This document shows, piece after piece, positions 35,356-44,975 of a DNA stretch of 48,555 nucleotides. This DNA is from Lentisphaeria bacterium (lineage in GTDB: Bacteria; Verrucomicrobiota; Lentisphaeria; Victivallales; Victivallaceae). The position numbers were made by a program, and so were the translations under genes. Numbering within the stretch: position 1 is the first letter of the stretch; each line of letters opens with the position of its first letter. Location: the NCBI GenBank assembly GCA_900768505.1, contig CAAGED010000028.1, forward strand, positions 1 through 48,555, written 5' to 3'. The notes beneath the pieces were generated by a model. The model had not been told where the DNA came from, ran no database searches, and was given only the letters and a program-made list of their open reading frames with translations.

Positions 35356-36654
35356 TCAGTCCAGCTCCTCAGTGCGGATCACGCCGCTGCGGCCGTGGGC
35401 ATCCAGCCCCTCCATCTCCGCAAACTTCGCCACTACCGAAACCTCCCGCTTGAGGGCACTCTTCTGATAATTAATGATGCTCATCCGGCGGAAAAACCCT
35501 TCCACGGTCAAGCCGCTGAAAAATTTAGCGCTTCCAGCCGTCGGCAGAACGTGACTGGGACCGGCGCAGAAGTCGCCAATGGGTTCCGGCGTCCAGGGGC
35601 CAATGAAAATCGCCCCGGCCGCCTTGACCTTTTTCGCCACATTTCCGGCATTTTTGCAACAGATTTCCAAATGCTCCGGGGCATAAAGACTGGCCACATG
35701 CGCCGCCTCGTCCAAATCGGCCACCAGAATGAAAAATACTCCATGGTTAAGCACCTTGTCCACCGTCGCCTGCCGTTTGAGAGTAATTTTCTGCCGAATC
35801 AACTGCGCCTCTACCTGCTCAATTAAGTTCAAATCCGTACTTACCAGCACCGCCTGCTCCATTCCGCTGCCGTGTTCGGCCTGAGAGAGCATGTCGGCGG
35901 CAATATATTCCGGATTGCATTCGCCGTCGGCGATCACCATAATTTCGGAGGGTCCGGCCACCATGTCAATTGCCACACTACCGTAAACCAATTTTTTAGC
36001 CGCGGTAACATAAGTATTGCCGGGGCCGACAATCTTGTCCACTTTTTTAACGCTTTCAGTACCGTAAGCCATAGCGGCAATGCCGTAAACACCGCCCAGA
36101 CGGTAGATTTCCGTCACCCCTGCCTTGCTCATTGCGTAGAGTACGGCGGGATGGATTTCGCCATCCGCTCCCGGCGGAGTAACTGCGACAATCTCTTTTA
36201 CTCCGGCCGCCTTGGCAATTCCGGCGGTATGAATTACCGTGGAAACCAATGGCGCAGTACCCCCCGGAATATACACGCCGATTCGTTCCATTGGCTCAAA
36301 ACGTTCTCCCACAATCACCCCCGGCCGAGGCGAGTGACTCCATGGCTTGGGAATGCGTTGTTTGGAGAAATCCATTACGTTGACCAGTGCGGTTTTTATG
36401 GAACGCTTGGCCTCGGCATCCAAATTAGCGGCAGCTACACGAATTTCCTCCTCGGTAACGCGGAAATGCTCCGGAGTAAGATGTGCGTGGTCGAACATGC
36501 CGGCATATTTCACCAGCGCCTGATCGCCGTTTTTTTTCACATCATTGATAATATCCCGCACCGCCACTTCGATTTCCGGCGGATACGAGGGGCGATTAAA
36601 AAGTTTATTAAGTTCAACTTCATAATTGTCCCGGTTGAAGCAAATGCGTTTCAT
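35356..36654 (-). CDS. hisD: histidinol dehydrogenase
   Basis: Final two oxidations of histidine synthesis, NAD+ and Zn2+ dependent, cytoplasmic. 432 residues, the family norm. Signatures: ERFEPMERIGVYIPGG, VDKIVGPGNTYVTAAKKLV, DMVAGPSEIM, SQAEHGSGMEQAVLVS (metal and catalytic His) and GPSHVLPTAGSAKFFSGLTV. It starts four bases after the cdaR stop, so translation of the two is probably linked, an odd pairing of a c-di-AMP regulator with histidine synthesis. Confidence 0.96.
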   Translation of the reverse strand: MKRICFNRDNYEVELNKLFNRPSYPPEIEVAVRDIINDVKKNGDQALVKYAGMFDHAHLTPEHFRVTEEEIRVAAANLDAEAKRSIKTALVNVMDFSKQRIPKPWSHSPRPGVIVGERFEPMERIGVYIPGGTAPLVSTVIHTAGIAKAAGVKEIVAVTPPGADGEIHPAVLYAMSKAGVTEIYRLGGVYGIAAMAYGTESVKKVDKIVGPGNTYVTAAKKLVYGSVAIDMVAGPSEIMVIADGECNPEYIAADMLSQAEHGSGMEQAVLVSTDLNLIEQVEAQLIRQKITLKRQATVDKVLNHGVFFILVADLDEAAHVASLYAPEHLEICCKNAGNVAKKVKAAGAIFIGPWTPEPIGDFCAGPSHVLPTAGSAKFFSGLTVEGFFRRMSIINYQKSALKREVSVVAKFAEMEGLDAHGRSGVIRTEELD

Positions 36655-36658
36655 ATAA

Positions 36659-37663
36659 TTATTTCTCCTTGATTGCCGTGCGTTTTTCGATTACCACTTG
36701 AACCTTGCCCGGCGTTATTGATTGCACTGTAAAATTATGGTCGTCCTTCAGTTGACAGCGTGCCTCCACCTGATATTCCCCCTCCGCAAGATTGTTGACA
36801 TCAATGAATGCGTTGACAATCTCCGGCGAAGCGCTGTTCAACTCCCCTGCCAAGCCCGAAACCGTCACAGTCAAGTTATCCGGCTGGACAGATTTCACGA
36901 TAAAATTTTTATTATTTCCGACACTCTGAATTATTTTCAAGGGCACCATGCGGAATACTCTCTTATCCAATTTGCGATCAATCTGAACAAGGCCATTAAC
37001 CTTGTTTACTGATAATGTAACATTGCCCGGCTCTTTCAATTCAGCAGCAAATTCAAAACTCTCATTGATGTCCGGAGAAATCGGCACATTCCTCACCTCG
37101 ACAAAATCAATCTTGCCAACAATGGATTCCGGTCCGGTTATCATCACATCTTCAGGAGTGAATTTTATGCCGCTGACCACATAATCGCCAATATTGCGGT
37201 TGAATTTACTGCCAACACTGACCGGAACTTTTTTGGAAATCAGTGGTTCAACATTAAGCTGCAAATCCTGCGGCTCAATTTTGGAAACACTGATTCCAAA
37301 TGGCATCTCCACATCATTTTTAGTAATCCGCAAGGTGTAAGGCTGCCCTGGCTCGTATGCACTCTGCAGGATTTTACCCTTGATTTTGATTTTCGAGCGG
37401 TTGATTTCCCGCAGTTGCCGCCGCCCGCCGGTGACAATCAGCGAAACCCGGGCCGTGGACAAATTGGTCAGCCCGGAGGGCAAATCAATCTCCACCGGCA
37501 CGTTGGGAATCAACTCCTCCATGCCGATTTGCGAGTCGATTGATAAATAAATCAATATGGCAAAAAAAAGCGCCCCGGCTTTTCGCCAGAAATTATTACG
37601 CACCACGCTGGGAAGCAGGCGCTTCATTGTGTCGCCAATAGGCGAACTGTTCTCTTCGTTCAT
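36659..37663 (-). CDS. cdaR: YbbR-domain protein CdaR, regulator of diadenylate cyclase
   Basis: 334 residues. One N-terminal transmembrane segment (about 26-43, AGALFFAILIYLSIDSQIG) is followed by at least three YbbR-like beta domains outside the membrane (motifs VPVEIDLPSGLTNLS, ISKKVPVSVGSKF, FRMVPLKIIQSVGN begin successive units; also GPESIVGKIDFVEV). In other bacteria CdaR binds CdaA and tunes c-di-AMP synthesis. cdaA lies 23 bp upstream in the same direction, which supports the role. The glmM gene that completes this operon in Firmicutes is absent; hisD follows instead. Confidence 0.9.
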   Translation of the reverse strand: MNEENSSPIGDTMKRLLPSVVRNNFWRKAGALFFAILIYLSIDSQIGMEELIPNVPVEIDLPSGLTNLSTARVSLIVTGGRRQLREINRSKIKIKGKILQSAYEPGQPYTLRITKNDVEMPFGISVSKIEPQDLQLNVEPLISKKVPVSVGSKFNRNIGDYVVSGIKFTPEDVMITGPESIVGKIDFVEVRNVPISPDINESFEFAAELKEPGNVTLSVNKVNGLVQIDRKLDKRVFRMVPLKIIQSVGNNKNFIVKSVQPDNLTVTVSGLAGELNSASPEIVNAFIDVNNLAEGEYQVEARCQLKDDHNFTVQSITPGKVQVVIEKRTAIKEK

Positions 37664-37686
37664 AACTACTAACCACCTTTTTGGGC

Positions 37687-38517
37687 TTATTTAATTTCCG
37701 GCAAATCAAAATTATTGCTCATCACATCCAAAAACTGATCGTCCTCTTCGCCGTTAGACCGCATCAATGCGTTTAAATAACGCTGCAGTTTATCGGGACG
37801 CACATCCCGGCGAATCTTTCCCGCCCATGTCACTCCAATACTTCCCCGTTCCTCTGAGACCACCACCACAATTGCATCAGTCTCTTCGGTTATCCCCAAC
37901 GCCGCCCGGTGCCGGGTTCCCAATGAGCGCACTGCCCGGTCGTTCCGAGCCAGCGGCAAAATGGCGTGAGCCGCCACAATATGATCATCCCGAATGATTA
38001 CCGCGCCGTCGTGGAGGGGAGAATTGGGGTAGAAGATTGATTCGAGTATGGACGAGGTAACTTTGATATCCTGCTTAACCGCATCTTCCACAATGGAGCC
38101 CAGCCCGATTTTACGTTCAATAACGATCAAGGCGCCGGTTTTGGTTTTGGCCATATTTACCGCGGCCTGGGAGATTTCGGCAAGCACCTCCTCCCGACGT
38201 TTGTTTTTACCGAAGGTCAGTGTTCCCAGCTGAGCGAACGCCCGGCGCAGTTCCGGCTGGAATATCACGATCAGCAAAAATGGCAATCCGCTGATGAAAT
38301 AACGTAAAATCCAGCTTAAAACCTCTAATTTCAAATATTCCGAGAGAATACCCAGTGCGAGAATTGCCAGTCCAATCCCGGCCAGCACCGTCGCTCCCTT
38401 GGTTCCACGCAGGTAGCACAAAATTTTGTAGATGATGTAGGCAATCAATAAGATCTGGAAAACCATCCGCAGGTAATTCCAGAGATTATCAGATAATTGT
38501 TGCAGTAATTCCATCAT
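37687..38517 (-). CDS. cdaA: diadenylate cyclase CdaA (DacA)
   Basis: Makes cyclic di-AMP from two ATP; the messenger controls K+ uptake, osmolyte transport and cell-wall balance in bacteria that have it. 276 residues. Three N-terminal transmembrane segments (about 15-35, 40-58, 66-86) precede the DAC domain, with the catalytic DGA (170-172) and RHR (202-204) motifs intact. It lies between folP (45 bp) and cdaR (23 bp). The inner-membrane CdaA-CdaR pair therefore appears complete and active by residues. No c-di-AMP phosphodiesterase is seen in the window. Confidence 0.96.
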   Translation of the reverse strand: MMELLQQLSDNLWNYLRMVFQILLIAYIIYKILCYLRGTKGATVLAGIGLAILALGILSEYLKLEVLSWILRYFISGLPFLLIVIFQPELRRAFAQLGTLTFGKNKRREEVLAEISQAAVNMAKTKTGALIVIERKIGLGSIVEDAVKQDIKVTSSILESIFYPNSPLHDGAVIIRDDHIVAAHAILPLARNDRAVRSLGTRHRAALGITEETDAIVVVVSEERGSIGVTWAGKIRRDVRPDKLQRYLNALMRSNGEEDDQFLDVMSNNFDLPEIK

Positions 38518-38562
38518 TTTTTTGCACCTTTTGTGCCATGATTTGTTTTTAGTCCGATAAAT

Positions 38563-39375
38563 TTATCCCCGCCGGCTCAATGAGAACATCTCCCACGCCT
38601 GCCTGGTTTCAAAATAATCGTGAATCCGCACCGCTTCCACACCGCAATCCAGCAATTGCAACGCCACGCCCACTGATCCGGCCATCCGTTTCACCGGGTC
38701 CGGAATATTCAGCAATTTACCGATAAATGATTTGCGGGAGACGCCGTATAAAATTTTGTATCCATATTTTTTCAAATCAGCTGCCCGCCGGATCAGCTCC
38801 AAATTCTGCTCCGTGCTCTTGCCGAAACCAATCCCCGGATCCCAAATTATCCGCTCCGGAGCCACACCGCACCCCTGAGCATAATCACTCTGACGCCGCA
38901 AAAAATCCACCACTTCGTCAAATATTTCACCGGAACGCAGATTTTCCGGATTCTGCATATTTTCCGGCAGATTGCTGGAGTGCATAATTACCAGCTGACA
39001 TTTTTGTTCCGCCGCCAAGGGTCCCAATGCCGGATCAAATACCAAGCCGCTGACATCATTGATTATCTTCGCCCCCGCCGCCAGTGCCGCTCGAGCCACC
39101 TCGCCTTTGCGGGTATCCACACTGATTACCGCCCCGGGGCGCTGCTCAAGAATTGCCCTGATCAGCGGAACAACCCGTCGAATTTCCTCTGCCGCCGGAA
39201 CCTCCAGGGCGCCGGGGCGGGTGGATTCGCCACCAATATCAATAACATCACAACCGCCGTCAATAAAGGCAAGTGCATGTTCCAGCGCCGGAGCTAGTTG
39301 ATAATTTACTCCGCCGTCACTGAATGAATCCGGAGTGACATTAATTATGCCCCAAAATTCACCTTTATTACGCAT
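38563..39375 (-). CDS. folP: dihydropteroate synthase
   Basis: Joins p-aminobenzoate to hydroxymethyl-dihydropterin diphosphate in folate synthesis; the target of sulfonamides. 270 residues. Signatures GIINVTPDSFSDGG (near 9-22), DIGGESTRPGA, DPGIGFGKSTEQN and GVSRKSFIGKL are all present in the order of the TIM-barrel family. GGAGG lies six bases before the ATG. It is the first gene of the long minus-strand cluster, about 185 bp after gyrA. folP-cdaA-cdaR order is found in several phyla. Confidence 0.95.
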   Translation of the reverse strand: MRNKGEFWGIINVTPDSFSDGGVNYQLAPALEHALAFIDGGCDVIDIGGESTRPGALEVPAAEEIRRVVPLIRAILEQRPGAVISVDTRKGEVARAALAAGAKIINDVSGLVFDPALGPLAAEQKCQLVIMHSSNLPENMQNPENLRSGEIFDEVVDFLRRQSDYAQGCGVAPERIIWDPGIGFGKSTEQNLELIRRAADLKKYGYKILYGVSRKSFIGKLLNIPDPVKRMAGSVGVALQLLDCGVEAVRIHDYFETRQAWEMFSLSRRG

Positions 39376-39393
39376 TTTTTTCCTCCACCGACA

Positions 39394-39421
39394 AAATTAC
39401 ATTATTTCAATATTATTTCAA
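39394..39421 (-). promoter_or_regulatory. candidate promoter of the folP cluster
   Basis: On the minus strand TTGAAA, a 16-bp spacer and TAATTT, about 19 bases before the folP start codon. The background is very AT-rich, so the match is only suggestive. Confidence 0.35.
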
Positions 39422-39560
39422 AATACGTTTTAAAAAAAAACAATTTTTTCTTCTGAATTTTTTTCTCATATTGCGCCGGAAAGCGATGAGGCGGAACATA
39501 ATGATTTTTCACTACCCCGCCTGCCGCCTCGCTATGCCCGATCAAGAGTTTTTCCGACGC

Positions 39561-42287
39561 TTATTCGTTATCCGTTCCGACATCGGCATCCGAATCGTTT
39601 TCCTCCCGTATTTCACTATTTTCCACCTCAAGTGCCACCTCATCCGCGGCGCCGGTCAATCCGGTTTCTTCAACGGATGCGAAGTCAGGCTCCGCGTCAA
39701 CTGCGGCAATCTCATCATCCTTCTTATCAATATCCAGCTCAACCACCTTGGATACTCCGGTAATGCGATCGCTGTCATTGAGGTTCATAATTCTTACGCC
39801 GATGGAGGCTCGTCCGACGGTGCGGATTTCATTGCAGGGAATGCGCACCAACTGGCCGCGTTCGGTGGTCAGCATAAGTTCACATCCCTCGGTAACCTGA
39901 ATTGTACCCACCACCACTTCGCCTTCGCGCAGTCTTATGTTCACCACGCCCTTGGCACCCCGGTTGGTTTTGCGGTAATTGGCCACATAACTGCGTTTGC
40001 CCATGCCGCCATTGGTTACCACCAGAATTTCCGGTCCGAATCCCTCGACCGCCCCATCGGGATTGAGGGCGGCATTCTCACCATTCTCAACCGCCTCGGA
40101 AGCAGTGTTTTCGCCATCTTCGTTCTCGATAATTTCGGCATCGCCGCCGACAAATTCCCGAATGATTTCCATGCTGACGATTTCATCGCCGTCAATCTTA
40201 AAACGCATGCCGGTTACGCCCCGGGCGGTACGACCCATCGGCCGGATTTGCTCATCGATCTGGTCGAATCTGCAGGCCATGCCGAACTTGGTGGAGAGAA
40301 TGATTTCATCATTGTTGGTGCTCAAATCAGCCCCGATCAAATCATCATCCTCATCAATAATCAGCGCTCTAATTCCGGCACGGCGCAAATTCTTGAACTG
40401 GGTAAGCGCCGTCTTCTTGATGTAGCCGCGACGGGTCGCCATTACAATATACTGAGCCTCGTCTTCCAAATCCGCCTTGCTTACTGTAAGCATGGTCTTA
40501 ATTTTTTCGCCCGGTTCAATCTTAATCATATTGACCACGGCCTTGCCCTTGGCGGTGCGGCTGCCTTCCGGAATTTCATAAACATTCAACCAGTACATGA
40601 AACCCTTGTCAGTAATGAAGAATATGATGTCATGGCTGTCGGCATTGAAAATGTGTTCCACAAAATCCTCATCCTTGGTCTCCATGCCGATAATCCCCTT
40701 GCCGCCCCGGTGCTGGGTCTTGTAGGTATCCGCCGGAACCCGCTTGATATAGCCGGTGTTGCTGACGGTAATTACGCAACTGTGCCGTTCAATCAGATCC
40801 GCCACATTCAAATCTCCGTCGTCCATACCGATTTCGGTACGGCGCGGGTCAAGATATTTATCCCGTACGGCGATCAATTCGTCCCGAATTACGCCGACGC
40901 GCTTGTCATAATTGGCCAGCAAATCTTCCAAATATTTGATCTGCTCCATAATTTCAGCGTATTCCCGATTCACATCCTCCACCGCCAGGCCGGTCAACTG
41001 GTAGAGGCGCATATCCAAAATCGCCCCCACCTGCGGTTGAGTAAATTCAAATCTGGCAATCAAAGCCGCCGCCGCATCCTCTTTGCTCCGGGATTCCCTA
41101 ATTATCCGCACCACTTCGTCAATATTGGCCAGTGCCTTGAGGAACCCCTCCAAAATATGCGCTCTCGCCTTGGCCTTGCGCAATTCAAACTGCGTCCGGC
41201 GTACAATAACCTCCATGCGGTGGTCAATGTAGGCCTGCAAAACCTGCGGCAGATTGAGAATACGCGGCCGATTGTGATCCACCACCAGCATGGTGCAGGG
41301 ATACGAACTCTCCATTTGGGTATGAGCGTATAGCTGATTCAATACCACGCTTCCCATGGCGCCGCGCTTGATATCGATAACCACCCGGATGCCCACCCGG
41401 TTGCTGGATTCATCCCGCAAGCCGGAGATACCGACGATTCGTTTTTCGTTGATAAGATCGGCAATCTTTTTAACCATCATGGCTTTATTGACGGCGTAGG
41501 GTATTTCGGTGATAATAATTTGTTCCTTGCCATCCTTTTCCACAATTTCAGCCTTGGCACGAATACGGACACTGCCCCGGCCAGTCATGTAAAAATTGCG
41601 GATTCCAGCCCGACCCCGGATAATCGCCCCGGTCGGAAAATCCGGCCCCGGCAGGTGTTTCATCAAATCATCCACCGAGGCGTTGGGATCTTCCAGCAGG
41701 CAAATTGTCGCATTGATTACTTCCGTAAGATTATGCGGTGGAATACTCGTTGCCATTCCCACACCGATACCGGTGGTGCCGTTAACCAGCAGCTGGGGAT
41801 ATCCGGCTGGAAGCACCACCGGCTCGCTGCTGGATTCGTCGAAAGTGGGCATCATGTCCACGGTATCCTTATCAATATCCTGCAGCAGCTCCTCGGCAAT
41901 TCGCTGCATACGGCACTCGGTGTAACGGTAAGCAGCGGCGGAGTCACCATCGATGGTACCAAAGTTACCCTGCCCGTCCACCAGCGGCATCCGCATGGAG
42001 AAGTCCTGAGCCAGACGAACCATGGCATCATAAACGGAGGAGTCGCCATGGGGGTGATATTTACCGATTACTTCGCCGACAACCTTGGCGCTTTTGGTAT
42101 ACGAGTGGGATTTAGTCAACCCCAATTGCTTCATGGCGTAAAGAATACGGCGGTTCACCGGCTTGAGGCCGTCACGGACGTCCGGAATGGCACGGCCGAC
42201 GTTTACGCTCAGGGAATACTGAAGATAGGCGGTGTGCATAATATCTTCGATATTCACTGGGATATCGCGTAATATAACATCACTCAT
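39561..42287 (-). CDS. gyrA: DNA gyrase subunit A
   Basis: Breaks and rejoins DNA to introduce negative supercoils with GyrB. 908 residues. Catalytic Tyr122 is in AAAYRYTE, with numbering identical to E. coli. The quinolone-binding segment HPHGDSSVYD keeps Ser83 and Asp87. The GyrA box appears as QHRGGKG, identifying gyrase rather than topoisomerase IV. The C-terminal beta-pinwheel is interrupted by an acidic insert (about 725-750, rich in Glu/Asn/Gly) and ends in a long acidic tail. The frame opens 26 codons earlier, but the ATG at 42287 has AGGA nine bases upstream and gives the typical MSDV start. gyrB is not beside it. Confidence 0.97.
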   Translation of the reverse strand: MSDVILRDIPVNIEDIMHTAYLQYSLSVNVGRAIPDVRDGLKPVNRRILYAMKQLGLTKSHSYTKSAKVVGEVIGKYHPHGDSSVYDAMVRLAQDFSMRMPLVDGQGNFGTIDGDSAAAYRYTECRMQRIAEELLQDIDKDTVDMMPTFDESSSEPVVLPAGYPQLLVNGTTGIGVGMATSIPPHNLTEVINATICLLEDPNASVDDLMKHLPGPDFPTGAIIRGRAGIRNFYMTGRGSVRIRAKAEIVEKDGKEQIIITEIPYAVNKAMMVKKIADLINEKRIVGISGLRDESSNRVGIRVVIDIKRGAMGSVVLNQLYAHTQMESSYPCTMLVVDHNRPRILNLPQVLQAYIDHRMEVIVRRTQFELRKAKARAHILEGFLKALANIDEVVRIIRESRSKEDAAAALIARFEFTQPQVGAILDMRLYQLTGLAVEDVNREYAEIMEQIKYLEDLLANYDKRVGVIRDELIAVRDKYLDPRRTEIGMDDGDLNVADLIERHSCVITVSNTGYIKRVPADTYKTQHRGGKGIIGMETKDEDFVEHIFNADSHDIIFFITDKGFMYWLNVYEIPEGSRTAKGKAVVNMIKIEPGEKIKTMLTVSKADLEDEAQYIVMATRRGYIKKTALTQFKNLRRAGIRALIIDEDDDLIGADLSTNNDEIILSTKFGMACRFDQIDEQIRPMGRTARGVTGMRFKIDGDEIVSMEIIREFVGGDAEIIENEDGENTASEAVENGENAALNPDGAVEGFGPEILVVTNGGMGKRSYVANYRKTNRGAKGVVNIRLREGEVVVGTIQVTEGCELMLTTERGQLVRIPCNEIRTVGRASIGVRIMNLNDSDRITGVSKVVELDIDKKDDEIAAVDAEPDFASVEETGLTGAADEVALEVENSEIREENDSDADVGTDNE

Positions 42288-42379
42288 TGTAAAAAATCCT
42301 GTCTGTTTTGATATTAAAAATTTTGTTCTTCTGCGTTTTGAATCCTGATTAAAAACCGGGGCCAAATGCCGGATTTACC

Positions 42380-42407
42380 GGCGGAAAAATATTGGATGAT
42401 TTCCGCC
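42380..42407. other. hairpin between recD2 and gyrA
   Basis: A perfect 8-bp inverted repeat GGCGGAAA/TTTCCGCC with a 12-nt loop lies in the 278-bp gap 42288-42565. No U-tract follows on the minus strand, so it is not a clear terminator of recD2. It would fall in or near the 5' leader of gyrA. I could not choose a gyrA promoter with confidence. Confidence 0.4.
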
Positions 42408-42565
42408 CCGGAGACCAGTGTAAAAAATATCAACAATAATTTATACCCAATGTTGGGATAAACAAGTTTTCTAATGATTTTTTTAACCAAAAATCCGCCA
42501 TTTTTCCCTTAAAAAACTGCTTGTTATATATAAAAAGCGGATTTACGCGCCTAAATCGAAATTTT

Positions 42566-44788
42566 CTAATTCTTAATCAATTGATTATATGCATTGCGCA
42601 AACGTTCCCCCAGCATGGAAAAACGCTCCTCCCGCCGGAAATTTTCCACCGCCATTGAGAGCGCCCGGGGACTGCCGATGATAATCAGCAGCTGCCGCGC
42701 CCGGGTCATGGCCGTATAGAGCAGATTACGCTGCAACATCATGAAGTGCTGAGTAAGCAGCGGGACAATCACCACCGGAAATTCGCATCCCTGGGATTTG
42801 TGAACGGTCACGGCGTAGGCCAACACCAGTTGTTCCAGTTCATCCGGAGTGAATTCCACCGTTCGCTCGCCATCAAAGAGCACTTGGAGTTTGCGCTCTT
42901 TGTGATTGATAAAAACAATTCGTCCCTGGTCGCCATTGAAAACATTTTTTTCGTAATTATTGCTGGTCTGCATTACCCGGTCGCCCAGCTTTAATGAACG
43001 GTCGCCGTAGCGGATTAACTCGGTCTGGCCGCCGTTAAGCGCCTCCTGAAGCATGGAATTGAGCTGAGATGTTCCGCAACTGCCCCGGTGCATGGGAGTC
43101 AACACCTGAATATCTTCCAATGGATTGAAGTTGAAACGTTTAGGAATCCGTTCCGCCACCATCTTGACAATCAACTCGGCAGCCCGCTCCCCGTCCTCCT
43201 GACTTATCCAGTAGAAGTCGCTTACATCGTCGCCGTTCAGTTCCGTCTGCCGCGGCATTTCGCCGTGGTTAACCCGGTGGGCGTTGGCGATAATGCCGGA
43301 ATCAGCCGCCTGCCGGAATACCTGAGTCAGACGGGTGGTCACAAAAAATTCCGAACCGATGAAATCCTCCAGAATCTTCCCCGGCCCCACCGACGGCAAC
43401 TGGTCTATATCCCCCACCAGCACCACCGCGCAACCGCAGGGAATTGCACGGAAAAGGTAGAGCGCCAGCGGCAAATCCACCATCGAAACCTCATCCACAA
43501 TCAACAAATCCGTCGCCAGCTGATCATCATAATTCTGCTTGAATTTACCGCTCATGGCATCGTATTGCAGCAACCGGTGAATCGTCTTGGCCGGCAGATT
43601 GGTGCTTTCGCTCAACCGTTTGGCAGCCCGCCCGGTGGGTGCGGCCAGCATAATGCGCAAATTGGCTTTTTTCGCCCGGCGAACGATTTCCCCCACCACG
43701 GTGGTTTTTCCAACGCCGGGGCCGCCGGTAATGATACTCAAGACGGATTGAGCCACCTGATCAACGGCATTCAACTGCTGAGAATTCAGCGTTATATCGG
43801 GCGACGGCGGAATCTTCTCCATTTTTGCAGCCGGAAATTTTTCACTTTTAAGCAGACGCTGCAAGTGAAGCGGCAATTCATACTCCATGCGGTAGAGCCG
43901 AGCAGTATAAATATAATCGTTTTCACCGATTAACCGCTTGGCCGTCAACGCTAAATTAATCCCCTCCTCAACCTTATCTTCGGGCAATGCAAGCAGATGC
44001 ACCGCCTGCTCCAGCAGCATTGACCGAGGTACGCAGCAGTGGCCGGAGGCGATATTCTGATTCATCTGATAAATTACTCCGGCGACCAGCCGCTCCGGGG
44101 CATCCCGGGCAATCCCCAACTGCATGGCAATTGCATCGGCCCTGGCAAAACCGATTCCATTAATGTCGTCCGCCAGACGATATGGATTATTCTTCACCGC
44201 CAGAGCGGCGGAGTCGCCGTAGCGCTTGTAAAGTTTGGCGCACCCGGCCGGCGAAATTCCCAGCCCCTGCAAAAAAATATACCCCTCCCGGCGAATGGCG
44301 TGATTCTCCCACCCCTCGGCAATGGCGGCGCACTTTTTTTTACCCAGCCCCTCGACTTCACTTAGCCTGGAGATGTCAGTATTAAGTACCTCCAGTGTCC
44401 GGCGTCCGAAAACATCAATAATTTTTTCCGCAGTTTTGCGCCCCACTCCTGGAATAATTCCACTGCTCAGGTAGCGGCAAATCCCCTCCTTGGTGCCGGG
44501 CAATACAAAGCGGAAATGCCGCGCCCGAAGCTGACGCCCGAATTCGGCATGTTCTTCAAAAGTTCCGGCGGCCTCAATGTGCTGCCCCGGCGAAGCGCCA
44601 AAAATCGAGCCGACAATGGTATGAATTTTTTTATCATCCCCCTTGATGCGCAAAATGGCAAAGCCATTCTCACTATTTTCAAATACCACCCGCTCGATTT
44701 CACCGCGCAGTATGCTCTCATGAGGAAGAGCAAATTGTTCGGCGTTGGAGACATTGGAATCGGCGTTTTTTTCATTGGCGGCGGACAT
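42566..44788 (-). CDS. recD2: RecD2-type 5'-3' DNA helicase
   Basis: Superfamily 1B helicase acting in DNA repair without RecBC. 740 residues, the usual RecD2 size. An N-terminal OB-like region is followed by two helix-hairpin-helix motifs (GVGRKTAEKIID; EGLGKKKCAAIAEG), then the helicase motifs: Walker A ITGGPGVGKTTVVG, motif II DEVSMVDLPL, GDIDQLPSVGPG, LTQVFRQA, VTVHKSQGCEFP and YTAMTRARQLL. The ATG at 44788 (MSAANEKN) is chosen over a frame extension of 22 codons that lacks a ribosome-binding site. It is upstream of gyrA on the same strand. Confidence 0.94.
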   Translation of the reverse strand: MSAANEKNADSNVSNAEQFALPHESILRGEIERVVFENSENGFAILRIKGDDKKIHTIVGSIFGASPGQHIEAAGTFEEHAEFGRQLRARHFRFVLPGTKEGICRYLSSGIIPGVGRKTAEKIIDVFGRRTLEVLNTDISRLSEVEGLGKKKCAAIAEGWENHAIRREGYIFLQGLGISPAGCAKLYKRYGDSAALAVKNNPYRLADDINGIGFARADAIAMQLGIARDAPERLVAGVIYQMNQNIASGHCCVPRSMLLEQAVHLLALPEDKVEEGINLALTAKRLIGENDYIYTARLYRMEYELPLHLQRLLKSEKFPAAKMEKIPPSPDITLNSQQLNAVDQVAQSVLSIITGGPGVGKTTVVGEIVRRAKKANLRIMLAAPTGRAAKRLSESTNLPAKTIHRLLQYDAMSGKFKQNYDDQLATDLLIVDEVSMVDLPLALYLFRAIPCGCAVVLVGDIDQLPSVGPGKILEDFIGSEFFVTTRLTQVFRQAADSGIIANAHRVNHGEMPRQTELNGDDVSDFYWISQEDGERAAELIVKMVAERIPKRFNFNPLEDIQVLTPMHRGSCGTSQLNSMLQEALNGGQTELIRYGDRSLKLGDRVMQTSNNYEKNVFNGDQGRIVFINHKERKLQVLFDGERTVEFTPDELEQLVLAYAVTVHKSQGCEFPVVIVPLLTQHFMMLQRNLLYTAMTRARQLLIIIGSPRALSMAVENFRREERFSMLGERLRNAYNQLIKN

Positions 44789-44912
44789 GGATGGCGAACT
44801 TTCTTTTGTAGTCAAAAATAAATCAATCTTAATTTTTACATAAAATAGCACCACCAGTTACTTTTTTAAAGTTTTTCAACACACTTTTTGCCTTAAATTC
44901 AACTTTTGAAAT

Positions 44913-44953
44913 AAAAAAAGCGTATTCCGACTCGAAATACACCGGAATACGCT
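44913..44953 (-). terminator. intrinsic terminator of the sialate O-acetylesterase-like gene
   Basis: A perfect 11-bp stem AGCGTATTCCG/CGGAATACGCT (44919-44929 and 44943-44953) with a 13-nt loop runs on the minus strand into seven U residues. It begins 23 bases after the stop codon. Confidence 0.92.
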
Positions 44954-44975
44954 CAATTCAGCTCATTATCAATTA

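Noticed and set aside
39471..41333. A 620-codon open frame on the plus strand opposite gyrA
   Set aside because: It lies antisense to the conserved gyrase A gene, has no ribosome-binding site or recognisable domain, and follows from the codon use of gyrA.
42000..42060. Possible quinolone-resistance change in gyrA
   Set aside because: Ser83 and Asp87 (E. coli numbering, identical here) are both the sensitive-type residues.
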